DNA from: Strongylocentrotus purpuratus
Taxonomy: Eukaryota > Echinodermata > Echinoidea > Camarodonta > Strongylocentrotidae
Length of the DNA: 64,000 nt
NCBI RefSeq assembly: GCF_000002235.5
Contig: NW_022145599.1
Location: 25,008,879 to 25,072,878 of the forward strand
Reading direction: 5' to 3'
Of the stretch, positions 45,101 through 55,824 are shown piece by piece. Position numbers and translations under genes: made by a program. A model generated the notes under the pieces. It saw only the letters and a program-made list of their open reading frames with translations, was not told where the DNA came from and did not search any database. Position 1 is the stretch's first letter. Every line of letters starts with the position of its first letter.

Positions 45101-48100
45101 CCATATCTAGATAAATAATCCTTTTAATCCGCAAATGTTATAAGATATAATTTATCTACATACTGTATATTATTTAATCCACTGAAACCTACTGACCACA
45201 TGCTCCTATACACAATGGCCCGAATTCGCAAAGGAGGTTTGTCGACAAACCTTGGTTTTCGTAAATCATATGACGCGTTTTACGCGTTTTTTACAAACCT
45301 GGTTTGTAAAGAACAAAGGGAGGTTTGGCGAAACAAAATGAGGTTTGAGCTCAAACCTTGCTTTGTGAATTCGGGCCAATGGGTTTGGAACATAAAAATG
45401 AAAGAACTATTCTACTATCCAATCGTATATATGCTTTATCAAAGTAAATACAATTCATTTACTGTACATTGATTGATAAGTGCTTTGTCCACACACCATA
45501 TCTGCACTTCATGGAATATTCCATGCAACTACTCGCCCCACCTATACCATCCCTTAATAGCTTTCTGAGCTCTGCTAAGGGGATTACTCCATCGAGTATG
45601 AAGTACTTTTTGATTTTGTTAGTGGTCATTAACGAACCAACGGAAATGAAAAAATTCAGTAGTCAACAGGGCCCCATCTTACAAAGAGTTGATCAATCGC
45701 AACTATGTACATAAGAGATAGGCGACTGCAAACTTGCCATTGATTTGGATCAATCGTAACTCATTGTAAGACGGGGCCCAGGTCAAAATTGTATCTTGAA
45801 GGCGGATTCTTCAAATTGGCAACGCTACTCACTTGATGACCTTGAATTTGTCATCGATGAACTTTGCGTGGGCCACAGTGCCGTCCCCAGTGCCAAGGAG
45901 GAAGGTACCGTCTTTGACGAGGACCAGCGAAGTCACGCCCATCCCAAAGAGGTCCTTCTTGGGACCGTAGCAGCTGAGCATCTTAGTGCTGGCAATGATC
46001 CTCAGGATGTCGCCTGTGGTGGTGGCGCAGTAGAAGTAGTCGTCCTCGGGTGCAACCTACACAAGCCATCAATTAGGATGATCATTATAAATCAGTATTT
46101 CAATAATGATAATTTTTTGCATTTCAAATTGAGTGGAGTACCAAGTCATGGTACAGTAGTTCTTTCAAGAGACTCTCGATCAACGGTAGAGGGATTGTAT
46201 CTCTGCCCATTGCATATGCTCTTTAATAAACAATGCATTTTATCAATTTGCCACTCTTGACCAAGGTGTGACCTGGCAGAAATTTGTTTTAGATATAAAC
46301 AGTGCATCTAGCAACCCCCCCCCCCCCCCCAAAAAAAAAAAGTTCCAGTTATCAGCCTTTTCTTCTTTCAGCTATTCCAAATAACTATTCATTTTATATT
46401 CACATTCATTCATGCATTCATCAAAAAAAAAAGTTATGCTTTAGGAATCTTGCATAAATTTTACAGATCAGCTCATATGTGACCAAATGAATTCTTAAAA
46501 TATTTTGTTTCATTGCTGCAAAATATTACAACACTTAAAAATCAGCCAAGTCATATGAAAGAATATCTTACATTATATCGATAACACTGATATGTCAGTC
46601 CAAGGCCTATTCATTTCTGCTTAATATTTTTCATATAACTGCCTTCGTATGAATTTCAAACTTACCACAATGCTCTTGACAATTCGTTTGAGCTGTCCCA
46701 ATGATACATCAGTAGGCCTGATCTTTCGATTCTCCACGTCTAGATCCCAAACACGCAATGTTCGCCTGAAATATCATGTTCAAAGAGATGGAATGAGCAT
46801 CAGATATAGATCTGTAAATCTGACCCTCATTTGTCTCATTTGCAAGGCTAGATACAGAATAAACAGTTAAACAAGAGCTGTATTCTTCTTTTTTTTAGAT
46901 AGATTGGAAGGGTTGATCTTGCAATTCCCAATGGCTAGATTCCAGACAGGCATCTAAAACTAAATTACAATGTCAAATGGAATGTGTAATAACATTAGAT
47001 ATCTGTGATACCGATGCTCAACTATCTAATTAGCATGCTAGATATTAGGTACCAAATAAAAAGGGCAGGCAGTGACGCTACAATACATGCGCATCTGAAA
47101 ACATGGATGACGCAATGTTAAAGCGCATATTAAAATTGCGGCCTTAACCGTAAAATGGTGTATTCAGGTAACCGCCAACATTTCAGGAGGGTACCCTGGT
47201 ACCCACAATTGATACAACAGAAAACATCTGCTAGATCTACTATTATTTTTAGATCTAAATGTTCCTATAAACATGCTTAAATTTGACAATTTAGAGCAGC
47301 CAAATACATTTAAATATACAAGCATACCTTGTTTAATATCGGGGTATCTCATATGAAGTTATTTTTTATCCATGTTTGGTGATGTTTAGTGCTATTATCA
47401 TGTCTCTGAAAGTAAAAAGCTATGCAAATTTGTGGCTTAGATCAATATGACACTCAAATAGCTTCACTCAGTGAGTACGTCCCACGTTTAAAATTAGTAC
47501 TCTGGGCCCCCGTTGCACAAAACTTACCATTGATAGTAACTTTGTAATCATTGGTAACTACCATGGAAACCTTGATTTTGATTGGCTGTATGAGCCCTGT
47601 TACCATGGAAGTTGCCATTAATGGTAAGTTTCATGCAACGGGGCCCTGATTGGTGGTGAACAACCATGCATGTACAAATACTCACTCTCCGCCTGAGAAG
47701 AATAAGAAATCGCTCTGGTTGGCTGCAGCAACGCAGTACGTAGTCCCTGCACTCTTGACAGCGGCCTCTGATCCGCACACTGCTTCCTTCTTCATCACAT
47801 CCCAGATCACGATAGCGCCATCGTCTTGACCTCCCAGAGACACAAGGTAGAGGTCATTTGGTGAGAAGGCCAGGTCTTGAACTTTGACCTTATGCAGGTC
47901 CAGCTTGCAGTGGACGGAACGTTTCTCGTAGTCCCAGACAATGATCATGGCCTGCAAACGATTGAAGACAAAAAATGCTGAAGTATTTTTAATTTTTAAT
48001 TTCAACGTCCCTTAAAAGTATGGGTGTACTTTAGGTACTAAATATCCCAAAACTCCTTGTCAAATTCGTCTTCTGGAAGTCTTCTGCATGAGATGGAGAT

Positions 48101-49931
48101 ACAATTAAGTCACAGTGTTTGAGTGACCCTGTAGGAAGTCTTGTATCTTAGAGTTGATTTCCTCAATGAGGACAGGATTGACAGCGATTGACAGGGGATA
48201 GACGATATGACTCTTTGTCAGATTTGTCTTCTGGAAGAACATTCGGGGGCCATTTGCAGGCATATTTCAGTTGTCAGCCATTAAATCTGCCCTACAAGTA
48301 CAACTCTGAGGTATTTTGTTGCTGTTGATTTGCTTCAGGTTGCATTTCGTCAAAGATAAATGATTGGGCCTACGTTGTGAATCAAAATTTATGTGAATGT
48401 AATGTTTACATGTTTGATGGAGTCTTAGGAGTAGTGTTGGGTCCAACCAATCGTCACCAGGGGGGTGTTTCACAAAGACCCCAAGTCGAACTTAACTTTA
48501 TGAAAAGCCATTGTTAGCCTTAAAATGAAATATATTCAAAGGCGAAAATTCAAGTATTTTAGACTTTTTATAAATTCCACATCAAGAAAATTAAATCTCC
48601 TTGATAATAGAAAATATGAATGATTTGAATCAACATTTCTTGCCTTTAAAAATAACTTTTACAAAATATTTTCATAGATTTTCATAGATGCTAATGGCTT
48701 TCCATAATTTTTAAGTCCAACTAAGAGATAAGTTCAACTTAAAATCTTTGTGAAACATATCCCCCAGATCATTTATTGTAAAATCTGATGATGAACAAAT
48801 CCCTTGCCATACCTTGAAACCCATGTGAGTCTGCTGGCCGGATGCTATGAAGCGTCCACTGCGTGAGATGGTGACACAGGTCACAGTGTTTGTGTGACCC
48901 TGTAGGAAGTCTTGCTTCTTAGAGTTTAAATTCTCAACGATGACGGTGTTGCCAAGGGGATAGACAATATGATTCCTATCAGGGTGCACTGATAAGCTGC
49001 CCTGGCTTGATCCTGAAGATGGAAAAACAAAGGGAGAAGATGGCTTGTAATCAAAGAAACCATTTAATCACATCCATAATGAATTTCTAAGCTTTTATAA
49101 CAGTGATGTGTAACAATAACATGCTTATTTTCTGAATTCTACCTTTGGCTTTAGGCTTAGTTAAGGCTTAAAATATTCACATATGTTGCAGACACAAATC
49201 GCAGTTCCCTGGAAGAATCCTGGATCGATGAACAGGCTTAGACCTACAACATCGTGTATTAAAGTAAAGTTAAGTAAAGTAAAGGTACACGTAAATCACT
49301 ACAAATTACCAGCAATGTACCAAACTACCATGGGGGTTTTCGGAGTGTACTGAACAAAGAAAAAAAACGTTTGAGAAGATCTTTATTTTTTGGGAGGCAT
49401 TTCGTCTGCGTTAACAGGGATATCCTTGTTTATGCGGATAAACAACGTGATGGACATGTGCCCTATATAAAAAGCCACCATTATTATTATTATTATTCTC
49501 TCTCAGTCAGACTCGACCAGCGCCCACTCAGTGACTCACCGACTGCTCTCAATCTCACTTCTCAGTCATGCATGCCACACACATTCACAGACGCCATTAT
49601 TTCAAATTCAATCATACAACTACAAGGTGGCCGACTATTACTTCTCATAATCAGATAACGGTTCTACATTTTCATTTTCTTTCATTTACATTGCCAAATG
49701 TCCTAGGCCATGCCACGCCATACCAGGCAGCGCATGAACGCTGCGCACCAACACCCGAGCCCTGACATTGCCCTGCTGTTATGCGGCGAGGGCCGGGTCA
49801 CGTCGGGGTGCTGAAACCACGGGCAACGACTTACCATTGAAACCGATTGTGGACATCAATTCAAGGCGATCAATATCATCTGAATTATTCTCCTCTCCAC
49901 CATTCACTGCTTTCCGCTGTTGGTCACCCAT
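39135..49931 (-). CDS. CFAP52: CFAP52 (WDR16), WD-repeat ciliary microtubule inner protein
   Basis: Thirteen exons on the minus strand: 49835-49931, 48813-49012, 47686-47951, 46666-46765, 45833-46056, 44943-45006, 44038-44150, 42547-42695, 41806-41951, 41097-41248, 40553-40655, 39792-39926 and 39135-39293. All introns are GT-AG, and the 1,908 nt stay in one frame (635 residues, human 620). Landmarks are DFLQGHTNTVTCVTISRSGR, LAFSPNDLYLVSLGGQDDGA, FFVGTSNSHIYRFNF, RIISGGGEGQVRVWDI, STDGTCIIWDL, ANTLFRCVCY and the C-terminal DGAIFRWKYPSNCSL, all colinear with human CFAP52. The protein is a double WD40 propeller in the lumen of the B tubule of ciliary doublets, near the inner junction. Transposons fill most introns, but the coding frame is clean. 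Confidence 0.97.
39991..40340. mobile_element. TTAAAGG-type MITE, family A copy 2, in CFAP52 intron 11
   Basis: Starts TTACAGGGATTGGGTA (a diverged TTAAAGGG end) and ends ATGCCTTTAA. The interior matches the copies at 1829-2163 and 56888-57265. Confidence 0.8.
41563..41700. mobile_element. Degenerate TTTCACAAA MITE in CFAP52 intron 9
   Basis: Starts GGGGGTCTTTCACAAAACTTG. The sequence GTCATAAGTGACAAATGAC on the left mirrors GTCATTTGTCATT on the right. It resembles the GGGGGTGTTTCACAAAG elements at 43726 and 48460. Confidence 0.6.
42034..42200. repeat. ATC/GAT trinucleotide-rich tract in CFAP52 intron 8
   Basis: Interrupted (ATC)n and (CAT)n run for over 150 bp. Confidence 0.8.
42297..42483. 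mobile_element. Family E MITE copy 2, in CFAP52 intron 8
   Basis: Reverse-strand relative of the 9724-9913 element; both share the interior words listed there. The ends are more worn than in copy 1. Confidence 0.82.
43129..43275. mobile_element. GGGCCYC-type MITE, copy 2, in CFAP52 intron 7
   Basis: Left AAAGAGTTACGATTGATTC and right GAATCAATTGCAACT mirror each other; outer ends are GGTCCC..GAGACCC. It directly abuts the next element. Confidence 0.72.
43276..43720. mobile_element. GGTATTCAATTCAAT-ended MITE in CFAP52 intron 7
   Basis: Inverted ends GGGTCGGTATTCAATTCAAT and GGGCCGGTATTCAATTCAAT with one mismatch in the first 20 bases. The subterminal parts are rich in CTTAG/CTAAG words. Confidence 0.88.
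43726..43984. mobile_element. TTTCACAAAG MITE with C-run, in CFAP52 intron 7
   Basis: Left GGTACTTCACAAAGACTAAG and reversed right GGTGTTTCACAAAGACTAAG, then GATC(A/G)ACTTTAAGTT. A run of about 12 C ends it, about 50 bp from the exon 7 donor. Confidence 0.88.
45216..45378. mobile_element. TGGCCCGAATTC-ended MITE in CFAP52 intron 5
   Basis: Inverted ends TGGCCCGAATTCGCAAAGGA and TGGCCCGAATTCACAAAGCA; AGGTTTG words recur through its 163 bp. Confidence 0.88.
45669..45779. mobile_element. GGGCCCC-ended 111-bp MITE in CFAP52 intron 5
   Basis: Left GGGCCCCATCTTACAAAGAG and reversed right GGGCCCCGTCTTACAATGAG. This is the best-preserved of three relatives in the window. Confidence 0.9.
46310..46340. 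repeat. C14-A10 homopolymer pair in CFAP52 intron 4
   Basis: A C-run followed at once by an A-run. Confidence 0.85.
47504..47646. mobile_element. GGGCCCC-CGTTGCA MITE in CFAP52 intron 3
   Basis: Left GGGCCCCCGTTGCACAAAAC and reversed right GGGCCCCGTTGCATGAAACT, both followed by TTACCATT. A worn relative lies at 50335-50446. Confidence 0.88.
48460..48765. mobile_element. GGGGGGTGTTTCACAAAG MITE in CFAP52 intron 2
   Basis: Left GGGGGGTGTTTCACAAAGA and right TCTTTGTGAAACATATCCCCC; next in is AAGTCGAACTTAA against TTAAGTTGAACTT reversed. Same superfamily as 43726-43984. Confidence 0.85.
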
Positions 49932-50025
49932 GGTTTATGGTTATTTCCCCTCAATAATTCAAAATTAAACGTTTTTCACTGTTTTTCGTCTGGTCATTCA
50001 AATCAAGTCGAACTGATTGACGGCA

Positions 50026-50039
50026 GTTGCTATGACAGC
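50026..50039 (-). promoter_or_regulatory. RFX X-box-like site upstream of CFAP52
   Basis: Read on the gene strand the site is GCTGTC-AT-AGCAAC. The RFX X-box consensus is GTNNYY-AT-RRNAAC; only the second base differs. It sits about 95 bp upstream of the CFAP52 start codon, where X-boxes of ciliary genes usually lie. Function is inferred from position and gene identity. Confidence 0.6.
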
Positions 50040-50334
50040 CTCTTCCGCATATTTGGCGCAGATGGCGCTCTTTAATTTGCAGCAGGGGCTCTCGTCTTCT
50101 GCATCATGTTCTGCATTCTTCCAGCGCTGAACTTTACGTGAAAAAAATATTATTCATCACACTTTCTCCCCACAAAATTTAGCAACATAAAAGTTGATGC
50201 ACCTTTGTCTAGAAATAATATAGATCCTTTAGTGATTATTATGCATATACTTGTACATTGACTACCTGTCACTCACTTTACACAAGACAAAATGGAACTA
50301 CGTCTCGATTACCCCTCTTCCTTAATTTAGGGTG

Positions 50335-50446
50335 GTAAAACATTGATATGATGGTAACTCTACCATGGCAACATCACTCAACAGCCAATCAAACCACAGT
50401 TTCCATTGAAGTTAATTACCATCAATGCTTAGTTATGCAACTGGGC
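50335..50446. mobile_element. Worn relative of the 47504 MITE, upstream of CFAP52
   Basis: CATTGATATGATGGTAACTC on the left and ATTACCATCAATGCTTAG..TGCAACTGGGCC on the right form imperfect inverted ends like those at 47504-47646. AGCCAATCAAA is shared (reversed) with that copy. Confidence 0.65.
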
Positions 50447-50526
50447 CAAGACCATAGCTTGTATTGTTACTGAAATATCACAAAGTGATAACAAAAAAGC
50501 CTATAATAATGTCAGTTGATTTGGGA

Positions 50527-50965
50527 CCTTTGGAGAGCAAAGGAAGAAAAGAGAAATGAAAAGTAATGGAAAAGGAAAGAAAAAAAAAATGGAAGGAAAG
50601 GGATGAAAATGAATGAAAGAGAAAAGAAAGTAAATAAAGAAATGTCAGAAACGAATTGAATAGGAGAGAAAAAGAGAAAGAGGGGAACTAAACTGAAAAG
50701 TAAATGAAGGGGAAAATAAAGTAAGGAAAGGACATAAAAGAAGCAAAGAAAGAAAAAGAAAAGAGAGGAAGAGGAAAGAAAATGGAATGGAAATAGAAAA
50801 AGGCATATAAAAAAAGAAAGATAAAAGATAAAGGAAAGAATTAGAACGATATCGAAAAAGGAAGAAGAAAAAAAAACTCGAGAAAAGGCATAGCGATATA
50901 GGATGGACGAAGAACAATTAAAGAGGGAGATAAAGGGGGGAAAAAAGAGAAATAAAGAAAAATAA
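50527..50965. repeat. ~440-bp purine-rich strand
   Basis: The plus strand is nearly all A and G (GAAAGA, GGAAAG words) with rare T or C. It is not a clean microsatellite. Open frames on the minus strand here are artefacts of the Phe/Ser/Leu-coding pyrimidines. Confidence 0.85.
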
Positions 50966-50969
50966 CGAG

Positions 50970-51716
50970 CAACAAGGCAGCCCAAATAAAACTACATGTG
51001 TTACAGAAAACTTCAGTTTCATATCTATGTTTACAGGAGATCTAACGTCTTTAAAAAATCTAAATGGCTGAGTTTCTCCCCTCCAGTAGACCTTCGTCTC
51101 ATAAGCCAACCATAATTAAGCTTAAGCAATATCATGAAAGAAAAAGTATTTTCAAAACTGAGTTAGACACGTACAATACTTGACTGCCAGCATGGGCGGA
51201 AATCCAAAGGATTATTAGAAGAAAAAACACACAGAAACAAACAAACAATAACATAATTATATGGGAAAACGAAAACACACTAGGCCTATACTATTATTTC
51301 AGCTCTCAAGTGCCATCACTAATTTAAAATGGAAACTCTCCTCGCTCGCTCGGTCACTACGCTCCCATTGGCACTGATCGATCTGTAGAGTCACATGAAT
51401 TATTAATCAGTAAATTTCTGAGAACAAGAAGAATGAAGAAATTCTCGATTGCTAATTATTAAAATGTCAAGTTTTAAAATGCAATTATCACTCGGTTGCT
51501 ACAAGTAGAGATACTTCAATGAATTACTGCTCGATCTGAAGAGTCATACAAATTATTAATCAGTGAATTTCTGAGAAGATGAAGAATGAAGAAATTCTCG
51601 ATTGCTAATTATTAAAATGTCAAGTTGTTTTAAAATACAATTTTCACTCGGTTGCTACAAGTAGTGATAATTCAATGCCTTACAAAAATAATTTATGTTC
51701 CCCATATAGGTGTTTA
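50970..51716. other. Intergenic DNA with one local duplication
   Basis: The segment TTATTAATCAGT(A/G)AATTTC with GAAGAATGAAGAAATTCTCG occurs at about 51398-51510 and again at 51549-51660, a diverged duplication about 151 bp apart. No gene was seen. Confidence 0.55.
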
Positions 51717-51724
51717 TCAGTTAT

Positions 51725-51739
51725 CAGGCGCGTACGCAA

Positions 51740-51774
<35 letters not shown>

Positions 51775-52068
51775 GGGTCTAAACCCCCCCCCCCATCCCT
51801 AATTTTTGTTTATGTGTGTGTTTTGGAGGAACCCCCCCCCCTCAATTAAAAAAAAATAAAAATAAAAAAATAAAATAAAGGGTGACCAAAAAAGGTGACC
51901 TTACCCCCCCCCCCCCGACTGAACGAAATGTCGGTCGGCCAAATTTTCGGGTGAAACCCCCCCCCCCCCCCCCCCGCTTATTCAGCGGCTGGCCGAGTCG
52001 TTGTGAAATTTTCGACGTGAGTTCAAATTTTAACCCCCCCCTCGAAAAAAATCCTACGTACGCTCCTG
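51725..52068. mobile_element. hAT-like MITE with long G and C runs, copy 2
   Basis: Starts CAGGCGCGTACGCA and ends TACGTACGCTCCTG, flanked by a perfect 8-bp duplication TCAGTTAT (51717-51724 and 52069-52076). Inside are a G34 run (51740-51773), several C-runs and GGGTGACCAAAAAAGG as in copy 1. Confidence 0.93.
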
Positions 52069-52424
52069 TCAGTTATGTTCTTTTGGGAATTACTATTGTG
52101 CTTCATATTTGTCTGTTCTTAATTTCATTTGAAGAAGTAATGTATTTGCATAAGTCTATGTTATAAGATTATTTCGCCCAACTTACAAATTCTAATACTA
52201 TTTATTCATTTTGTTTTCTCTTCTTTGTTATCTATATTATTATCCAATTTTGCTTATATCCATGGAGTTAACCAAGGTTGGTTTGAAAGGAACGACAGAA
52301 GCTGACCCATACGGGGTTAATCAGTCTCTGGACCTAGGGGTGTGGTCCGGGGACCAACGAGTCGATTGCAACCAATAAATCGAACAAAATTGTTTCCCGT
52401 AATGCATTTCTTTTTCATCCTCTT

Positions 52425-52625
52425 CTTTTTTTGTCTCCTTCCCTTACTCTTGCTTCTTCTTCACCATTTTCTTCTTATTATTCTTCAAATCCTTCTTCTT
52501 CTCCTCCTCCTTCTTCTCTATCTTCTTCTTCTTCCCCTTCTTTTTTCTTTTCTTCCTCTTCTTCTTCTATTTCTTCTTCTTATTTTTTTTCTTCTTCTTG
52601 TCTTCCTTCTTCCTCTCTTTTTTTC
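52425..52625. repeat. TTC/CTT-rich microsatellite
   Basis: About 200 bp of (TTC)n with interruptions; produces long Leu- or Ser-only frames. Confidence 0.9.
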
Positions 52626-52696
52626 CGGAATCCGGAAGTAAAAAAACATAATTAAAAGAAAACTGGTATTCAAGTATAGGCCTAGATAAAAGGCCC

Positions 52697-52736
52697 CTCT
52701 CTCTCTCTCTCTTCCGCTCTCTCTTTCTGTCTGTCC

Positions 52737-52785
<49 letters not shown>

Positions 52786-52859
52786 GTACACAATCCAACT
52801 CTCCCCTATCTTTCTCTCTTTCTCTCATCTTTCTCTCTCTCTCTCTCTCTCTCTCTCAG

Positions 52860-52900
<41 letters not shown>

Positions 52901-52925
52901 TGTACACCCTCTCTCTCTCTCTCTG
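52697..52925. repeat. Compound CT-CA microsatellite, duplicated
   Basis: (CT)n followed by (CA)n occurs twice in a row (about 52697-52785 and 52805-52897), then more (CT)n. Confidence 0.9.
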
Positions 52926-52929
52926 TTCG

Positions 52930-54199
52930 GATCATTGACAATTGGCACTATCGGGGGGAAATTAGATACTATATCGTATAAAAGATCGAGGCCACGTTGT
53001 GACTTTGAATGAGCAATATTCAGTTACGTTGCTATAATAAGAATTTTTTTTTTTAATAAGCACTGCATTTCTATTAGAGGCGCCACATAATGGCATGGTA
53101 ATAAACCATGGTTATCGTCAGTAGAGATAGAGTTGCGTACTCGACATGCGGGGGCAATATAGCAGTGCGACCTAACGAGGCATATAATCCACACCGCACG
53201 CAAAGGTTTCCTTGATCAGCTCGTGCATGGTTTCATGTTTGACTTTTACTTCAGTTCTGGCTTTATCGGGGATTGTAATCATACCGTCTAGATGTTAAAC
53301 AACGATTCTATCTTCATTCGTCAAAGGATACTTTGAATGTTGATATTGATTCATTCAAGGCTGGAACAAAGTTTATTTTCCATCTGATTTCTTGAATGAT
53401 TCCACCATGGATTTTGTTTTTGCTTATATTTTTTGCTTAGATACACGGCGACGCATAACGGTGCCATTTATAAATCGCTATTAGAAGACGACAGGATTGC
53501 AGTTAAATACACAGACAACTCATCTTTCCTGAGCTGATTTTCGTCCTTACACTGAAGTGAAACATTTCTGTGCTTGACTACTGAGGATATTTCAAGTTTA
53601 TACTAACGACATTTCGTAATGAGTAATTCTTTCTTATCGTAAAAATCCAAAAGGCTTTTTACGCTCGCCGCTGACTGTTTTATTAATGTAATATACTCGC
53701 TCGTAATTAAACTCGAGGCCGTATCAGCGTGGTACGAGCAAATTTATATCATCGAGGTTTATAAGAAAGTATAGTAGTATACCAAAAGGCAGCCAATTAT
53801 TTTTTCAAGGTGTTTTTCATCGGTGCATGCACAAGGATATTGAGCTACTCACTACCATGACGACTTCAACATAGATCTTCATAAATTAAATAGCGTAATG
53901 ATTTGAACTGTCATTCAAACGTGCCACGGTGTAATTCCCTAACAGAATACATTGGAAATAATAATGAGGAGAAGGTTCGTAATTTGTAAAGATTTGGTGT
54001 GAAATCTGTACGCCAGTGCTATCGTGCTATAAATTTATCTCCAGCGAGTGAGTGCGATGTGGAGACATGACTTGTAATTGGTGTGCCAGAAAACAGGATT
54101 GGATATAATGTTTAGATGGTGATGTCTACAAAATCAATATCACTGTTAGTTGACTTTCGTATCCTCGAGTTTGGAAGTCTCACCAAGATGGGAACCCGA
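52930..54199. other. Upstream region of the GPCR gene
   Basis: No repeat family recognised. A denser mix of GC and CpG than the surrounding DNA; it may hold regulatory DNA of the GPCR gene. No exon was identified. Confidence 0.4.
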
Positions 54200-54208
54200 T
54201 ATAAAAAG
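54200..54208 (+). promoter_or_regulatory. TATA-box-like site for the GPCR gene
   Basis: TATAAAAAG lies 86 bp upstream of the GPCR start codon, leaving room for a transcription start near 54230 and a short 5' UTR. Confidence 0.5.
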
Positions 54209-54285
54209 AAAGGAATGAAATGTCACAAACACTAAATTCGAGTCGACATTTTTTTTTGTGACTGATACATCTCCCCTCATCCATA

Positions 54286-55824
54286 ATGGCTAGTGGGTCC
54301 AATTTGCGTACTGTTGTTCACACGGCAGCAAGAAAACATTTGGAAATACTGGAGCTATTAGGAGCCAGTAATGCCACTAGCAACGAAGTGTCAGAGTCTT
54401 CGAAAATCGTCGTGTCAACGATTATCTTGATGATATGGATAATCGGCATGACGTCGAACGTCGTGATATGGATACGGGCATGTTCGCCGCGATGCCAGGG
54501 TTTGTTTGGACAGCGAGCACTCAGCGTCTACGTCGTTCACAAGTCAATCGCCGACTTCATGTTCCTCCTTAGTTGTCCCTTCCACATCGCTGCCTTGTTT
54601 CATCCCAAGGGTTGGTTGTTTGGCCCCGTGGGATGTCGCTTTATTGCGTCTGTTGACATGTTAGCCATCTTGCTTTCAGGGAACGCGCTCTTCTCGCTGG
54701 GGATCGAGAGGTATACGTCGGTCGTCCGAGCGTCGATGTCGGTTTCGCATCGTCTGAAGCGACTGCGGAGATCATACCTCCACGTCGCCGCTATCTGGGT
54801 TTACTGTGTCATCTTAGCGTCTCCTGTAATTGCAGTATCAACGTCGTACACCGGGCTCGATGGCCGCGTCTTCTGCGGTTATATCTGGCCTCAGAGTAAC
54901 CAGAACTTTTACCAGATGTTCTTCAGCGTCCAGTTCTTTCTCCAATTCTTATTCGTGTTCGGTACCTTGGTCTATATGTGGTATCACGCCTGGAGGTTTG
55001 CCAAGAAGAATTCGGGCGTTCACCAATTCTTCAGCCGGCGACGCGATATGCGGAAACACCGCGCCATCGTCATACTGTGTGTCACGCACTCCCTCTGTTG
55101 GTTTCCGTTCTGGATATGGCACTTCTTGCGAACGACGGGTCGCCCGATGTACGAGGTCATACTAGGAACTCCTATTCCTGGTGGTTCAAGCGCACCAGAG
55201 CTCGCAATCACGACTTTGATATACATCCCGTCTTCGATAAGTCTTCTTGTTTTCATGGGGTGCATTGACGAATGGCGGAATGGATGTCAAGTTCGAGAGT
55301 CTAGCATGCCCAATAGACTAGCGACGCGAGATCGCACAACATACAACGTCGAAATCGGCCTTCATCCCATCGACGAACGTCGAAATCAGGACACCGTTGT
55401 GACTGTATCGTATCATGTCAAGCCGGACGACGTTGATGGTGATAGCCCAGGAAAAAGAACGGAGGACGGAGACGACAATGATTCGGGGCAGGGATCATCC
55501 GAAGCTGCACCACGAGGCACAGATGACATCCACATTCAGTATCAAAATGATGGCTTCCGCGACGACGACGATGGGAGCGTCAACAACGAAGGAGCTGCGA
55601 GAACTGATGACCATTGCGATGACCGGCCCGATGGAGACGATGAGCTCAATGAAAACGTTGATGAAGACCATGCCCATTGCCATAATGATCACGAAGATCG
55701 TTTTGATATTGAAAACGCACTCGAATATGCACTCGAAAATGCAGTGGACTCGGCTCGAGAGAGTGTATCTGAAAATGGTCATATCGGCGCAGAAGGGCTT
55801 GTTAATGAACGCTTACGTTGCTAA
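54286..55824 (+). CDS. Intronless class A (rhodopsin-type) GPCR, peptide-receptor-like
   Basis: 512 codons without introns. Seven membrane segments are seen at about residues 41-64, 78-101, 113-140, 165-184, 208-232, 257-281 and 303-325. Family residues present: N58 (1.50), D90 (2.50), C117 (3.25) pairing with C197, D124 (3.32), the E141-R142-Y143 triad, W171 (4.50) and CWFP at 271-274. N29 (NAT) is a likely N-glycan site; C334 may be palmitoylated. D3.32 with CWFP fits somatostatin/opioid/MCH-type receptors, but the ligand cannot be named. Two oddities: the NPxxY motif of segment 7 is not recognisable (IPSSISLLVF), and the cytoplasmic tail is long (about 180 residues) and very acidic (runs of DDD, DGDD). 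A TATA-like site precedes it. The start is the first ATG after that site. Confidence 0.9.
   Translation: MASGSNLRTVVHTAARKHLEILELLGASNATSNEVSESSKIVVSTIILMIWIIGMTSNVVIWIRACSPRCQGLFGQRALSVYVVHKSIADFMFLLSCPFHIAALFHPKGWLFGPVGCRFIASVDMLAILLSGNALFSLGIERYTSVVRASMSVSHRLKRLRRSYLHVAAIWVYCVILASPVIAVSTSYTGLDGRVFCGYIWPQSNQNFYQMFFSVQFFLQFLFVFGTLVYMWYHAWRFAKKNSGVHQFFSRRRDMRKHRAIVILCVTHSLCWFPFWIWHFLRTTGRPMYEVILGTPIPGGSSAPELAITTLIYIPSSISLLVFMGCIDEWRNGCQVRESSMPNRLATRDRTTYNVEIGLHPIDERRNQDTVVTVSYHVKPDDVDGDSPGKRTEDGDDNDSGQGSSEAAPRGTDDIHIQYQNDGFRDDDDGSVNNEGAARTDDHCDDRPDGDDELNENVDEDHAHCHNDHEDRFDIENALEYALENAVDSARESVSENGHIGAEGLVNERLRC

Noticed and set aside
45796-46260. 154-codon plus-strand frame
   Set aside because: Antisense of CFAP52 exon 5, whose GC-rich codons leave the other strand open.
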